Below, one piece after another: positions 15,421-27,017 of a stretch of 64,000 nt of DNA. The translations under genes and the position numbers were made by a program. A model generated the notes under the pieces. The model searched no databases. It saw only the letters and a program-made list of their open reading frames with translations, and was not told the DNA's origin. The stretch lies in assembly GCA_963835055.1 (NCBI GenBank), contig CAWIDU010000001.1:124001-188000 (forward strand), given 5' to 3'. This DNA is from CAWIDU01 sp963835055 (GTDB lineage Bacteria > Patescibacteriota > Saccharimonadia > Saccharimonadales > UBA4665). Position 1 is the first letter of the stretch. Each line of letters starts with the position of its first letter.

Positions 15421-17200
15421 TCACGTTTCAGTAAAACAGTGAAAGCTTCGGCCGGCAGGTCGACGCGGCCAAATCTTTTTAATCTTTTCTTGCCCTTGGC
15501 TTGCTTGGCCAGGACCTTCTTTTTGCGCGAGACATCACCGCCGTATAGTCCGGTCGTTACGTCTTTGCGGTAGGCACTAATGTCTTCGCGGGCGATAAAT
15601 TTGCCGCCAATGGCCGCTTGCAGGCTGACCTGGAAATTCTGGCGCGGGATGATATCTTTCAATTTTTCAACAGTGTTGTGGCCCAGGGATTGAGCTTCGC
15701 TGCGGTGCACCATAATACTTAGCGCGCTAACCATGTCGCCGGCGACGTAGAAATCAAGGCGTACTAAATCTTCGGCTCGATAATCGGCCAGTTCATAATT
15801 AAATGAACCGTAGCCGCTGGTCAGGCTTTTGAGCTGGTCATAAAAATCAGTCAGCAGGTTGGCAAGCGGCGCTTCGAAACTAACCAGCGCTTGCTTGTCG
15901 ACATAGCTGAGGTTAGTCTGACGGCCGCGCTTGCCGCTAATTAGCTGGATGACGCCGCCAACGTAAGCCTGGGGCACGACGATTTCGCCGTTGATCCACG
16001 GTTCGCGGATTTCCTTGATTTTCGCCGGGTCGGGCAAGTCGGCGGCACTCTTGATATCCAGCTCTTCCCCATTTAGCAAAACCACTTGGTAATCGGTCGA
16101 TGGGTTGGTGACCAGCAGGTCGAGGTTGTATTCGCGCTCTAACCTTTCGCGGACGATGTCCATATGTAACAGGCCAAGGAAACCAATTCGGACGCCAAAT
16201 CCCAGGACCGGCGAATTCTCCGGTGCGAATTGCAGAGCCGAATCGCTGAGCTGAAAGTTTTTCGATGGCGTCTTTTAATTCCTGGTACTGCTCGTTGGAT
16301 TCCGGGAAGAAGCCGGCATAGACGAACGGCTGGACGTTCTTGTAGCCGGGCAAAGGTTGGTGGGCTGATTTGGCCACCAAAGTCACAGTGTCGCCGACTT
16401 TGGCCTCGCGGGTGGATTTCAAATTCGTGACGATATAGCCGATTTCGCCGGCTTGTAACTTGGTGCCAGGTGTCATTTCTGGCGTCAGGGCGCCGACTTC
16501 CAGAGCGATGCCGCTGAGCCGAGGTGGCCATCATTTTAATCTGGCGAATTTTTGGCAATTTCGCCGTCAATCACCCGGAGGTACAGAATTACGCCGCGGT
16601 AATCATCATAATAAGAGTCGAAAATCAGCGCCCGGGTTTCTGGTTTTTCGGAAAACTTGGGTGCTGGGATATCGCTGACAATTCTTTCCAGAAACTTCTC
16701 CACGCCCTGCCCGGTTTTGGCCGAAATATGCAAGATTTCCTCGGGCTTACAATTTAGAAGGCTAATAATTTCGGCACTGACTCGCTCGACGTTAGCCGCC
16801 GGCAGGTCAATTTTATTGAGGACTGGAATCAGTCGTCAGGTTGGCGGCCATCGCCAGATAAACATTGGCCAGCGTCTGGGCCTGGATGCCCTGGGTGGCG
16901 TCGACCACCAGCAGCGCGCCTTCACAGGCCTGCAAGGCTGCGCGAAACTTCATAGCTGAAGTCGACGTGGCCGGGCGTGTCGATTAGATTGAATTCGTAA
17001 TCCCGGTATTTCATGCGCACCGGCGCCAGCTTAATGGTAATGCCCTTCTCGCGCTCCAGGTCCATCTTGTCTAGCAGCTGGGCTTTCATGTCGCGCTTGG
17101 CGACGGTGCCGGTCAACTCCAGCAAGCGGTCGGCCAGCGTCGACTTGCCATGGTCAATGTGCGCGATAATACAAAAGTTGCGGATGTGGTCTTGTTGCAT
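15417..17200 (-). pseudogene. lepA: lepA (elongation factor 4) with five +1 frameshifts
   Basis: LepA/EF4 is a ribosome-binding GTPase. Joined across frames, the locus encodes a complete 592-aa LepA: IAHIDHGKSTLADRLLE (G1), DTPGHVDFSYEVSRSL (G3), VLNKIDLPAANVERV (G4) and the C-terminal RVDLPAEAFTVLLKRD. The reading is broken by five apparent one-base insertions near 16929, 16833, 16551, 16520 and 16251; removing five bases from 1784 leaves a multiple of three. Between breaks the protein is perfectly LepA-like with no missense decay. Either a very recent pseudogene or local sequence error. Confidence 0.9.
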
Positions 17201-17245
17201 GTCCTGACATTATAAAGCCTACCCGAGGGAAAGCTGCCTAAAAGA

Positions 17246-17274
17246 TTGACAAAGGTGTTAGTTTTCTGTAAACC
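17246..17274 (+). promoter_or_regulatory. Promoter for the discoidin-GH16 gene
   Basis: A perfect -35 TTGACA (17246-17251), 17-bp spacer and a weak -10 TAAACC (17269-17274) lie 55 bp before the ATG at 17329. The gene has an AGAGAG ribosome site. The rest of the 17201-17328 gap shows only AT-rich sequence. Confidence 0.45.
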
Positions 17275-17328
17275 TTTAAGCATAAATGTAATTAAAATTA
17301 ATGACTACAAAAAGCAAAAAGAGAGCAT

Positions 17329-19770
17329 ATGGAACCAACTAATTCCGACCAACCGCACGGAGATAATGTTATTGCGTCAGAACCGCCTAAAACTAAAAAG
17401 CTATCATTCAACAATTCTATCTGGAAAAAGCCCCAGTTTTTCGCAGTTGTATTACTTGTAGCTGTGGTTGGGGTTTATGTTGTGGTTAGAAGCTTCGCTT
17501 CAACCGTAGCTGAGACCAATGTCTGGAATACGACTGCCGAATGGAATGCCGGCACCCTCAGCAACGTGGCTGTCGCCAATAACGCGGTTTCGCTGGCGGC
17601 TTCGAGCAATGTAACACCGCCGCCGCCCAATCCCACTCCTACCACCAACCTAGCCCTCAACCGTCCAGTGGTTGCCTCATCAATTCAGAATGGGAATTTT
17701 GCCGGCGCGAATTACTATTTCCCGGCCGCCAATGTCAATGACGGCAATACCGCCACCCGTTGGAGCTCTAACTATTATCTGAATCCTACCGCCAGCCAGA
17801 TAAGCTATGCGAATAACCAGTGGATCTACGTCGATCTGGGAGCAACTTACAATGTCAACGAAGTTAAACTCAATTGGGAGGCAGCTTACGGCCAGGCTTA
17901 CCAAATCCAAGTCAGTAATGATGCCAAGAACTGGACGACCATTTATAACACCACCACCGGCACCGGTGGTGTTAATGATTTGACCGGTTTAACTGGCACC
18001 GGGCGCTATGTCAGGATGCTCGGTGTTAAACGCGGTACCCAATGGGGTTACTCACTATGGGAAATGGGCGTCTATGGAACAGTGGCCTCCACACCGACGT
18101 CAGACCTGGCTCTTAATAAGCCAGTGACGGTTTCCTCGACCCAAGACGGAACCTATGGTGGGGGCTTCTACAATGAACCAGCCTCCAACGCTGTTGACGG
18201 TAATACTTCTACTCGCTGGAGCAGTAACTACAGTGACCCGCAATGGATCTATGTCGACCTAGGTGCAACTTACAATATCAGTGAGGTAAAGCTCAATTGG
18301 GAGACAGCCTATGGTAAGGCTTACCAAATCCAAGTCAGTAATGATGCCACTAACTGGACTACTATCTATAGCACCACTACCGGCACTGGTGGTATTAATG
18401 ACTTAACCGGTCTTAGTGGTTCTGGCAGATATGTCAGGATGTACGGTACCGTTCGTGGCACAGTTAATGGTAACCAGTGGGGCTACTCACTGTGGGAGAT
18501 GAGTGTTTATGGGACGCCGCCAGCCGCGAGCACATCGGTTCACGCGAATACTACCCCCGTTTATAACTCTGCTGGTACCATTACCCTCGGCTTCGACGCT
18601 GGTAGTACAGTTAGCTGGACTGGGCTGACGCCGGTGGCCACGACACCTTCCGGCACTAGCATTACCTATCAAGCCCGGACCAGTTCTGACAATTCAACTT
18701 GGTCGGCCTGGAGTAGCAATGTGGCCAGCCTAGCCGGCAGCCGGTACATACAGATCCAGGCCAGTCTTGGCACTACTAATACGGCTATCACGCCCGTGTT
18801 GTCCAGTCTGACACTTGGTTACAATATTACCGTTGCCGCGCCGACTGCCTCGCTGCAAGTAGGCTCACCGGCTTCTAGCAGCGCCACTATTACTTCTGGG
18901 CAAAGCACCCAATTAACTTGGAGTTCTACCAACGCTACCAGCTGTACGGCGTCCGGTGCGTGGAGTGGCAACCAAGCTACATCCGGTTCAGCTACAATTT
19001 CGCCAACGGCTACTTCTACCTATGGCTTAGCTTGTAGCGGCGCGGGCGGCACATCTAGTACAAGTTCAGTAACCGTTACAGTTAATAGCACCACCGGCGG
19101 CACAGCCCCGGCATTGCCCTCTGGTGTCACAGGAACCTTCGTCGGCAGCGAAACTGGTGCCCAGCTATATGCAGATTCAGGTTGGCAGAAGTCCACCAAC
19201 GGCAATCTGACGCCATCATCGGGTTGTGCGGCCACCTCAGCCACGATAACGGTTTCGGGCACCTATATGGATTTGTACACGCCGGCATCTCATGCCTGGG
19301 ACTGTGCCGGTATTGAGTCGAACGCTACCGTCGAACCGGGCCATATCTATCAGCTCCGGGAAAATATTCCGGCGGCGGCCAATGGCTACATAGCCGACTA
19401 TCCTTCCTGGTGGACGACAGATGCTCCGTGGGACAACGAGATTGATATGGCCGAAGAGAATGCTTGGAACTACTCAGTCGTTCCCCCCGGTGAAATGTGC
19501 CTAGACATCCATCTTAACCAGGGTAGCCAGAACACATCTGCTGACTGCCAGACTGAGGCCGGCGGTTGGCAAATCTACACCTTCGTTTGGAACGCTAACG
19601 GTAACGTCACGATGTACTACAACGGCGCCAAGATAGTGCCGGAAGGCGGCCCGACTGCCTCCACCGGGACCAATCAGCACATGATACTTTGGAATGACAA
19701 CACTGGTGGTGTTGGCATGATCAACTCCACCGTCCAGGTTGACTACCTGGCAACCTGGACAACTAACTAG
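17329..19770 (+). CDS. Exported GH16-like glycosidase with two discoidin domains
   Basis: An 813-aa exported protein. A cytosolic head (1-38) and one span (about 44-62) anchor it. Two F5/8 type C (discoidin/CBM32-like) domains follow at about 106-248 and 262-395, sharing the strings WIYVDLGATYN and QVSNDA and ending in WGYSLWEM plus a VYGT. Ig-like and Ser/Thr-rich regions occupy about 395-595. The C-terminal domain (about 600-813) carries DNEIDMAEENAW, which contains the GH16 catalytic pattern ExDxxE. A role in binding and cutting a beta-glucan or similar polymer outside the cell is inferred; the substrate is unknown. Confidence 0.8.
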   Translation: MEPTNSDQPHGDNVIASEPPKTKKLSFNNSIWKKPQFFAVVLLVAVVGVYVVVRSFASTVAETNVWNTTAEWNAGTLSNVAVANNAVSLAASSNVTPPPPNPTPTTNLALNRPVVASSIQNGNFAGANYYFPAANVNDGNTATRWSSNYYLNPTASQISYANNQWIYVDLGATYNVNEVKLNWEAAYGQAYQIQVSNDAKNWTTIYNTTTGTGGVNDLTGLTGTGRYVRMLGVKRGTQWGYSLWEMGVYGTVASTPTSDLALNKPVTVSSTQDGTYGGGFYNEPASNAVDGNTSTRWSSNYSDPQWIYVDLGATYNISEVKLNWETAYGKAYQIQVSNDATNWTTIYSTTTGTGGINDLTGLSGSGRYVRMYGTVRGTVNGNQWGYSLWEMSVYGTPPAASTSVHANTTPVYNSAGTITLGFDAGSTVSWTGLTPVATTPSGTSITYQARTSSDNSTWSAWSSNVASLAGSRYIQIQASLGTTNTAITPVLSSLTLGYNITVAAPTASLQVGSPASSSATITSGQSTQLTWSSTNATSCTASGAWSGNQATSGSATISPTATSTYGLACSGAGGTSSTSSVTVTVNSTTGGTAPALPSGVTGTFVGSETGAQLYADSGWQKSTNGNLTPSSGCAATSATITVSGTYMDLYTPASHAWDCAGIESNATVEPGHIYQLRENIPAAANGYIADYPSWWTTDAPWDNEIDMAEENAWNYSVVPPGEMCLDIHLNQGSQNTSADCQTEAGGWQIYTFVWNANGNVTMYYNGAKIVPEGGPTASTGTNQHMILWNDNTGGVGMINSTVQVDYLATWTTN

Positions 19771-19773
19771 CGG

Positions 19774-21435
19774 CTAGATTTGCACCTTGACCGGTTTGAA
19801 GATAATTTTGCGCAGGCGGGCGAATAACGGACGCACTTCGTCGAGGCCGAACAGCGCTGAGACGCAGACGTGGACAGTGAAAGTCACAGCCGCAATAATC
19901 GCCAGCTTGGAGCCGAGAGCGATAATACCCTTGTCGGCAATTTGCAATGGATAGATTGAAACCATAATGAAGCCAGCCACCACGCTGAAGCCGCTGACCG
20001 AGGCGATTCGCCACAACCCACCCCAGAAATAGCCATCGAACAACTGGTGGTCGCGCATCAGCATAATAGTCGATAGGATGAAAACCTCGGTAGCAGCAAC
20101 GATTGATTGGGCGATTGCCAAGCCGGAGACGCCGTACTCGCCGGGCCGCGTCAGTATGATGGCCAGGAAAATGTTCAAAGCAATGGCGAATAGTGAGACG
20201 AACAACGGCGTGCGGGTGTCTTTCTGGGCGTAAAACCAGCGCGAGATGATGGAATAGATAATCCGGAAGAAAATGGCTGCCACCAGGAAGCCGAAAATGG
20301 TGGCGATCTGTTCGTTGCCGCGGGCGTAAATCAACCGGGCTAAGTAGCCGCGGCCGAAGTAGCAAACAATCACCAGCGGCGCGGCGATCCAGATCATGGC
20401 TCGCAGCACGCGCAGGAAATCACGCCGGAAAAGATCGGGCCGGCCCTGGCTGAGTCGGGCGTTGAGCCGCGGGAAAGCCGCCGTGCTGATGGCCGTGCCG
20501 AGCAGAATGATCGGCGCCGTGCTCAGAATGTAGGCGTTGCTGAAATTGCTAATCGAGCCAGCGCCCAGGCCGCTGGCGATGTGCGTTTCGACAATGTCTT
20601 CGACTTGGTCAACGCCTTGGTCCAGCGAGCGCGGTGGCAGGTTGCGCAGCACGGTGTGGAAACCGGTGCCGCGCCACTTGATACCCGGCTGCCAGCGGAA
20701 GCCAGTCTTCCACAGCCCGCTGGAGATTACGACTAGTTGCAGAATGGCTCCGGCCAGCGCCCCGATGCCAAGGCCCACCAGTCCGATGCTATTCTTGAAA
20801 ATAAAAATGCTGGCGATAATCGACAAGTTATAAAACAACGGCGCGGCGGCATAGAAAAAGAAGCGGCCCAGAGTCTGCTGGACAGCCGATAGGATACCGG
20901 AAATGGTAAATAATAGCGGGTTGAAAGCCAATAGCCGCATAATGGTCGCCGCTGTGTTCAGCTGGGCCGGCGTTAGTCCCGGCGCCACGACGTGCCGGAT
21001 TAATGGTTTGGCGAAAATCAGAATAATAATCGCTACGGCGAGCATGATCATGGCCAACAGGTTCATTAGCGACGACGACAGCTCCCACATGCCTTTCTTG
21101 TCACCGTTATATAGGCGGTCAGACAACACCGGGATGAAAGCCACGCCCAAGGCGCCAGCGGCTAGCGTAAAGAAGAAGAAATCTGGCACGCTAAAAGCCG
21201 CGAAGTAGGCGTCGGTGCTATGCGGCCCAGTGAGGGGAAAATTACCATTGACCAACTTAGTGCGCAGGAAACCCAGCAGCTGGCCAGTGAAAGCCGTGGC
21301 CATTAATAGCGCCGCCACATTACTGAGGCTGGTCGGTTTCTTTTTTTCTGCGGGGGTTGGGTTCAAATCACTTCCAGTATAAAACAGCCGACCGCGCGAT
21401 AACAGGCCAAATGGCGCGCTTGTAGACTTTTTCAC
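19774..21435 (-). CDS. murJ: Lipid II flippase MurJ (MviN)
   Basis: MurJ moves the peptidoglycan precursor lipid II across the cytoplasmic membrane. The 553-aa protein has about 14 membrane spans and family features: FTGQLLGFLRTKLV at the start, DAYFAAFSVPDFFFFTLAAG, and FFFYAAAPLFYNLS. A 35-residue N-terminal extension precedes the first span. It is a single gene between convergent and divergent neighbours. The presence of murJ and a MurC-like ligase indicates that this organism makes its own peptidoglycan. Confidence 0.93.
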   Translation of the reverse strand: MKKSTSAPFGLLSRGRLFYTGSDLNPTPAEKKKPTSLSNVAALLMATAFTGQLLGFLRTKLVNGNFPLTGPHSTDAYFAAFSVPDFFFFTLAAGALGVAFIPVLSDRLYNGDKKGMWELSSSLMNLLAMIMLAVAIIILIFAKPLIRHVVAPGLTPAQLNTAATIMRLLAFNPLLFTISGILSAVQQTLGRFFFYAAAPLFYNLSIIASIFIFKNSIGLVGLGIGALAGAILQLVVISSGLWKTGFRWQPGIKWRGTGFHTVLRNLPPRSLDQGVDQVEDIVETHIASGLGAGSISNFSNAYILSTAPIILLGTAISTAAFPRLNARLSQGRPDLFRRDFLRVLRAMIWIAAPLVIVCYFGRGYLARLIYARGNEQIATIFGFLVAAIFFRIIYSIISRWFYAQKDTRTPLFVSLFAIALNIFLAIILTRPGEYGVSGLAIAQSIVAATEVFILSTIMLMRDHQLFDGYFWGGLWRIASVSGFSVVAGFIMVSIYPLQIADKGIIALGSKLAIIAAVTFTVHVCVSALFGLDEVRPLFARLRKIIFKPVKVQI

Positions 21436-21462
21436 CCCGGCCTATACTATCTGGGAAGGACA

Positions 21463-22521
21463 ATGCTAATGGATCCGCTAAAAACATACATCACGCAAGC
21501 TCGCCAACAAGGTCAAACGAACGGCCAAATTCTGGAGACGCTGGTCGGCGCCGGCTGGGATGCCGGCATGGTCAGAGACGGGCTGGGCATGCCGCCGCTT
21601 CGACCAATGGTCGGATCGGTTCCGGTCGAGCCAGCGGTTCGGCCGCTAATCAGTACCACTCGGCCATCCCTGGCCGCCCAGAATAAATTACAAGCCCGAC
21701 TGAAAGCCGGGATCAGCGTCATTATACTGCTGGCCGTCGTTGGCCTGATCTATGCCTTGGTCAATCGCCAGGCCAGTTATCAGGCTGTAGCTCAGGAATT
21801 TATCAGCGCCTTGCAGAAGAAAGATAAGGCCAAGGCCGACAGCCTAGAGAGTCCGGCTCTGAAAACTTTTCTCCAGAAAAATGCCAACGCCGCCAGTTTC
21901 TACACTGTTTGCCAACAATCCGGCAGCCTTTGTACGGCCAGCTTCAATAATTCTTACCTGGCCAAAGCTACCAAAACCTATAGGGACTACACGGCTGCCA
22001 GTGGCACCAAGGGTAAAGAGATTATCTATACGGTTAAGCAAACGGCGAGCGGCGCGGCCGCTGGGGGTAGCGGCTGCAGTAGCGGCAGCACTGAAACGAT
22101 CACCCTAGCTTTCGTGCCAAAAGGCCACTCCTGGCTAGTTGATTTTATCGACCAGGACATCGATGCCCAGGCCCAGCTCTGCGGATTAGGCGGCAGTCAG
22201 AGCAGTGTCAGCACATCAAACTCAAGCGCCGACAATGACGCCCAGGCCAAGTCCCAAGCTGAAGCCATCGAAAGTATGCTGGAGAGTTACTTCACTAATT
22301 ACGGTTACTATCCCGGCGATCTGACACCTGGCCCGTTAATCAGCCAACCCGGATTTTCCGGAGGTTCGGCCAGCAATTTCACGGCGCCAAGCGGCACCAA
22401 GTTTATTTATAGTCCTTCGCCGAGTGGTTGCACGACCGACAATCAGCAATGCCAGCACTACACGCTCGAAGCTGCTGAAACCAACGGCACGGTCATCGAC
22501 ACCATTAAATCGTTTAATTAA
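21463..22521 (+). CDS. Membrane protein with pseudopilin-like C-terminus
   Basis: A 352-aa protein. Residues 1-45 form a helical motif (LKTYITQARQQGQTNGQILE) of the type found in short C-terminal/N-terminal 'SHOCT-like' modules, followed by a proline-rich segment, one membrane span at about 86-105 (SVIILLAVVGLIYALV), a helical domain (about 110-250) and a C-terminal part whose SMLESYFTNYGYYPGDL resembles the YPxD region of major pseudopilins. It may be a surface or secretion-related protein. The function is not established. Promoter not resolved. Confidence 0.7.
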   Translation: MLMDPLKTYITQARQQGQTNGQILETLVGAGWDAGMVRDGLGMPPLRPMVGSVPVEPAVRPLISTTRPSLAAQNKLQARLKAGISVIILLAVVGLIYALVNRQASYQAVAQEFISALQKKDKAKADSLESPALKTFLQKNANAASFYTVCQQSGSLCTASFNNSYLAKATKTYRDYTAASGTKGKEIIYTVKQTASGAAAGGSGCSSGSTETITLAFVPKGHSWLVDFIDQDIDAQAQLCGLGGSQSSVSTSNSSADNDAQAKSQAEAIESMLESYFTNYGYYPGDLTPGPLISQPGFSGGSASNFTAPSGTKFIYSPSPSGCTTDNQQCQHYTLEAAETNGTVIDTIKSFN

Positions 22522-22523
22522 AT

Positions 22524-24407
<1,884 letters not shown>

Positions 24408-24442
24408 GACTGAAATATTATACCTCAGCCATTATTTTCTGC

Positions 24443-25330
24443 CTAGCGCTCCCGGCCTTCGAGTGCCAAATAACTCTTGTGCACCGCCATGGAATGTCCC
24501 CGCCGAACATCGAAATGCTGCCCCGGCCGGGCCGTCTTGGCAGCCACCACCAGCCGCTCCAAGCTCCGCCGGTCGAAGCCGGACAAATTATGGGCAATCA
24601 ACCAGGCGGCCATCACCTCGCGGGCCACCTCGTGTGGCAGGTGAATGAACCAAGCCCGGTCCAGCCGGCCGCGCCGCGACTGGGTGTGCAGCGCCCGGAC
24701 CAGGGCGTCGTCGATTTGCCGGTTAATCCCCCGCAGCTCTGTGATGTTGCCGGCCAACTTAACTCGGCTGGCGGCATCGAGCCGCGGCAGCAAATGGCGC
24801 CGGATACGGTTGCGGGCGTATTTCTCGTCCTGGTTGGTGCTGTCCTCGCGCCAATGCAAACCCTGTTCCCGGGCATAGGCGACAATGTCCTGCTTGGACA
24901 CGCCGAGCAGCGGCCGCTCGATGTCGTGCCGGCTGGCCAGTGATGTCAACCCACGGCGACCGCTGCCCCGCAGAACGTTGAAAACAGCTGTTTCCAGCAC
25001 ATCGTCGCCGTGGTGAGCCGTAACGATCGCTCGGGCGGCGCTAGTCTGGCGAATTTTATACAAAAAGTCATAGCGCGCCCGCCGCGCAGCCGCTTCACTG
25101 GCATTTTCCCCCAAATCCGCCCGGTCATAGACGAAAGGCAATTTGTAGCGCTTCGCCAAATTCTGGACGAACAGCCGATCCTCAGCCGAATCCGGCCGGA
25201 TGCCATGGTCGAAATGGGCGACGATTAGCTTCAACTTCGGATTTTTCCGCAAAACATCCAATAGCGTCACCGAATCCACGCCACCGCTAACAGCCAAAAC
25301 GTAGGTGCCTGGCTGCAAAGATAAATCCAT
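24443..25330 (-). CDS. tilS: tRNA(Ile)-lysidine synthase TilS
   Basis: TilS converts C34 of tRNA-Ile(CAU) to lysidine so that it reads AUA. The 295-aa protein has the PP-loop SGGVDSVTLLDV near residue 15, FDHGIRPDSAEDRLF, HHGDDVLETAVFNVLRGSGR and NRIRRHLLP, all typical. The C-terminal domains are short compared with E. coli TilS (432 aa), as in many small genomes. Its substrate tRNA is probably the gene at 38113-38188 in this window. It is followed by ftsH in the same direction. Confidence 0.93.
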   Translation of the reverse strand: MDLSLQPGTYVLAVSGGVDSVTLLDVLRKNPKLKLIVAHFDHGIRPDSAEDRLFVQNLAKRYKLPFVYDRADLGENASEAAARRARYDFLYKIRQTSAARAIVTAHHGDDVLETAVFNVLRGSGRRGLTSLASRHDIERPLLGVSKQDIVAYAREQGLHWREDSTNQDEKYARNRIRRHLLPRLDAASRVKLAGNITELRGINRQIDDALVRALHTQSRRGRLDRAWFIHLPHEVAREVMAAWLIAHNLSGFDRRSLERLVVAAKTARPGQHFDVRRGHSMAVHKSYLALEGRER

Positions 25331-25345
25331 CCTATAATTATAACC

Positions 25346-25885
25346 GTGAAGAACTTATATTATGTACGCCACGGCGAAAGTGAGTTTAATAAAGCTGGCA
25401 AATGGGCCGGATCAACTGATACGCCGCTGACCAAGAAAGGCCACGCCCAAGCCAAGCAGGCTGGCCAACTAGCCAAGGAACAAGCATTGAAATTTGATGT
25501 CATTATCAGTTCTCCGCTCAGCCGCGCCCATCACACAGCCCAATACATTGCAGATGGTGTGGGCTATCCAATCGACAAAATTCTTATTAAGCCCGAGTTA
25601 ATGGAACGAGATTTCGGTAAACTGGAAGGTCATAGCCACCTTAAAGCTAGCGCCGCGTATTTGATTGATGAATCCTCAGTTGATAAATATGGCGGCGAGA
25701 GTTTGGCTGATATGCAGAAACGGGCCGATAAATTACTGGAACATTTACAAAGTTTGCCACATGACTCGATTTTAATTGTCGGTCACAGCTCTTTTGGCCG
25801 AGCCTTACGCCGCGCGATTAATAAAGAGCCGCTACATCACCGCGGTGAAAGCTATGATAACGGCAAGATTGTTAAATTGATATGA
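25346..25885 (+). CDS. Histidine phosphatase family protein (phosphoglycerate-mutase-like)
   Basis: A 179-aa enzyme of the histidine phosphatase superfamily. The catalytic RHG motif is in YVRHGESEFNKAG; TPLTKKGHAQAKQAG, ISSPLSRAHHTAQYI and VGHSSFGRALRR supply the other phosphate-pocket residues (second His in GHSS). Substrates in the family vary (sugar phosphates, nucleotides, cobalamin intermediates) and cannot be told from sequence. It overlaps the downstream NUDIX gene by 4 bp, so a role in nucleotide clean-up is plausible but inferred. Confidence 0.85.
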   Translation: MKNLYYVRHGESEFNKAGKWAGSTDTPLTKKGHAQAKQAGQLAKEQALKFDVIISSPLSRAHHTAQYIADGVGYPIDKILIKPELMERDFGKLEGHSHLKASAAYLIDESSVDKYGGESLADMQKRADKLLEHLQSLPHDSILIVGHSSFGRALRRAINKEPLHHRGESYDNGKIVKLI

Positions 25886-26295
25886 ACGAGCCTCGGGTTC
25901 GTGTCGGCGTCGGTGTTTTCGTCTGGCGAAATGGTAAATTTATTATGGGCCAGCGGCTTGGTTCACATGGCGCCAATACCTGGAGCGTACCTGGTGGCCA
26001 TCTGGAGTTCGGCGAAAGTTGGGAAGATTGCGCCATCCGTGAGGTGCGTGAAGAAACCGGCATGACTGCCAAGAACGTCCGCCTGCTAGCTGTTACCAAC
26101 GACCTTTTCCATGGCGATAATAAGCACTACGTAACGCTCTGGGTGGAATGCGATTGGGTGATGGGCGAGCCGGCCATTACCGAACCAGATAAATGGGTCA
26201 ACCAGGAATGGCGAACTTTCCAAACCTTGCCTTCACCACTCTTCGAACCCTGCTGGCGTAACTTGCGCCTGACCAAACCCGAGCTTTTCGCCTAG
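25882..26295 (+). CDS. NUDIX hydrolase
   Basis: A 137-aa NUDIX enzyme with a complete box: GGHLEFGESWEDCAIREV followed by REETGM. Its layout (VGVGVFVWRNGKFIMGQRLG, WSVPGGHLEFGES, YVTLWVECDW) resembles the MutT/NUDT15-like group that hydrolyses nucleoside triphosphates, but the substrate is not certain. It is translationally coupled (ATGA overlap) to the phosphatase upstream and is followed by tRNA-Met. Confidence 0.88.
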   Translation: MNEPRVRVGVGVFVWRNGKFIMGQRLGSHGANTWSVPGGHLEFGESWEDCAIREVREETGMTAKNVRLLAVTNDLFHGDNKHYVTLWVECDWVMGEPAITEPDKWVNQEWRTFQTLPSPLFEPCWRNLRLTKPELFA

Positions 26296-26343
26296 CCAAC
26301 AGATGTAAATCGTGCTATATTAACCCCTGTTGCACGTGCCCAG

Positions 26344-26420
26344 GCCGGGGTAGCTCAGTTGGTTAGAGCGTAGGACTCATAAGCCTAAGGTCGCGAGTTC
26401 AAGCCTCGCCCCCGGTACCA
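26344..26420 (+). tRNA. tRNA-Met (CAT), elongator
   Basis: A 77-nt cloverleaf with encoded CCA: acceptor GCCGGGG/CCCCGGT (G1-U72 pair), D-stem GCTC/GAGC, anticodon loop CTCATAA, T-loop TTCAAGC. The G1-U72 pair and GAGCGTA region resemble elongator tRNA-Met of Firmicutes rather than tRNA-Ile2. The anticodon stem TAGGA/GCCTA has an A-G mismatch next to the loop. Confidence 0.9.
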
Positions 26421-26474
26421 GAATTTTCCGGCACTTGCATTAAAGTCACATAATCTTTAAGCTAAGTCCAGTTT

Positions 26475-26993
26475 ATGGCTAGATTTGAACATTTCACTCC
26501 ACCGCCAGCGTTAGCCGCATCTGAGAGACGTGACTGGCGAAATAATCCAACGGGACATGGTTTCCTAGTCGGACATCTGCCTGAGCCAACTCCAATCGCC
26601 CATACCGCCGAGAACGACCATTTTTTCTTGTACAACCCGGCAACGGATCGTTTCGAAGTTGTTTATCAAAGTTCCTATACTATCGTTCAACAGCTAGAAA
26701 TCACAGAAGAGATTAACCGGACAATGCCGTGGTTGCCGGACTTGCGCTTGCCGCGTGACAGACACCTGTCATTTATTGACAAGCGCGGCAACTTTTATAA
26801 TTTGGCGCTATTGGAAGGTTTGAAAACCGAGGAAATTAGTAATGGGGCGCTCCACCAGAAACACACAGCTACATTTAATATTGCTGCTGGCGATACCTAC
26901 GAACCGCTGACGATTCCCATCGATGATATTTATTGCCTATCGCTCGCGGCTCACCCCAACACATGGGTATCCATGGGCGGCGATAATAGTTAA
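26475..26993 (+). CDS. Hypothetical 172-aa protein
   Basis: A soluble 172-aa protein of unknown family, with several strands and aromatic residues (HFFLYNPATDRFEVVYQSS, LSFIDKRGNFYNLALLEGL). It shows no signal peptide, membrane span or catalytic motif. It sits between tRNA-Met and the GDT1-family gene, with 54 bp upstream that show no clear promoter. Codon use matches the neighbours. Confidence 0.65.
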   Translation: MARFEHFTPPPALAASERRDWRNNPTGHGFLVGHLPEPTPIAHTAENDHFFLYNPATDRFEVVYQSSYTIVQQLEITEEINRTMPWLPDLRLPRDRHLSFIDKRGNFYNLALLEGLKTEEISNGALHQKHTATFNIAAGDTYEPLTIPIDDIYCLSLAAHPNTWVSMGGDNS

Positions 26994-27017
26994 CCCCTGT
27001 CTGCTATTATAATCAGC

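Noticed and set aside
15417..17200. TGA recoding (as in Gracilibacteria) as an explanation for the stops in lepA
   Set aside because: The lost frame, not only a TGA, separates the parts, and TGA ends normal genes elsewhere (for example at 25885 and 39255).
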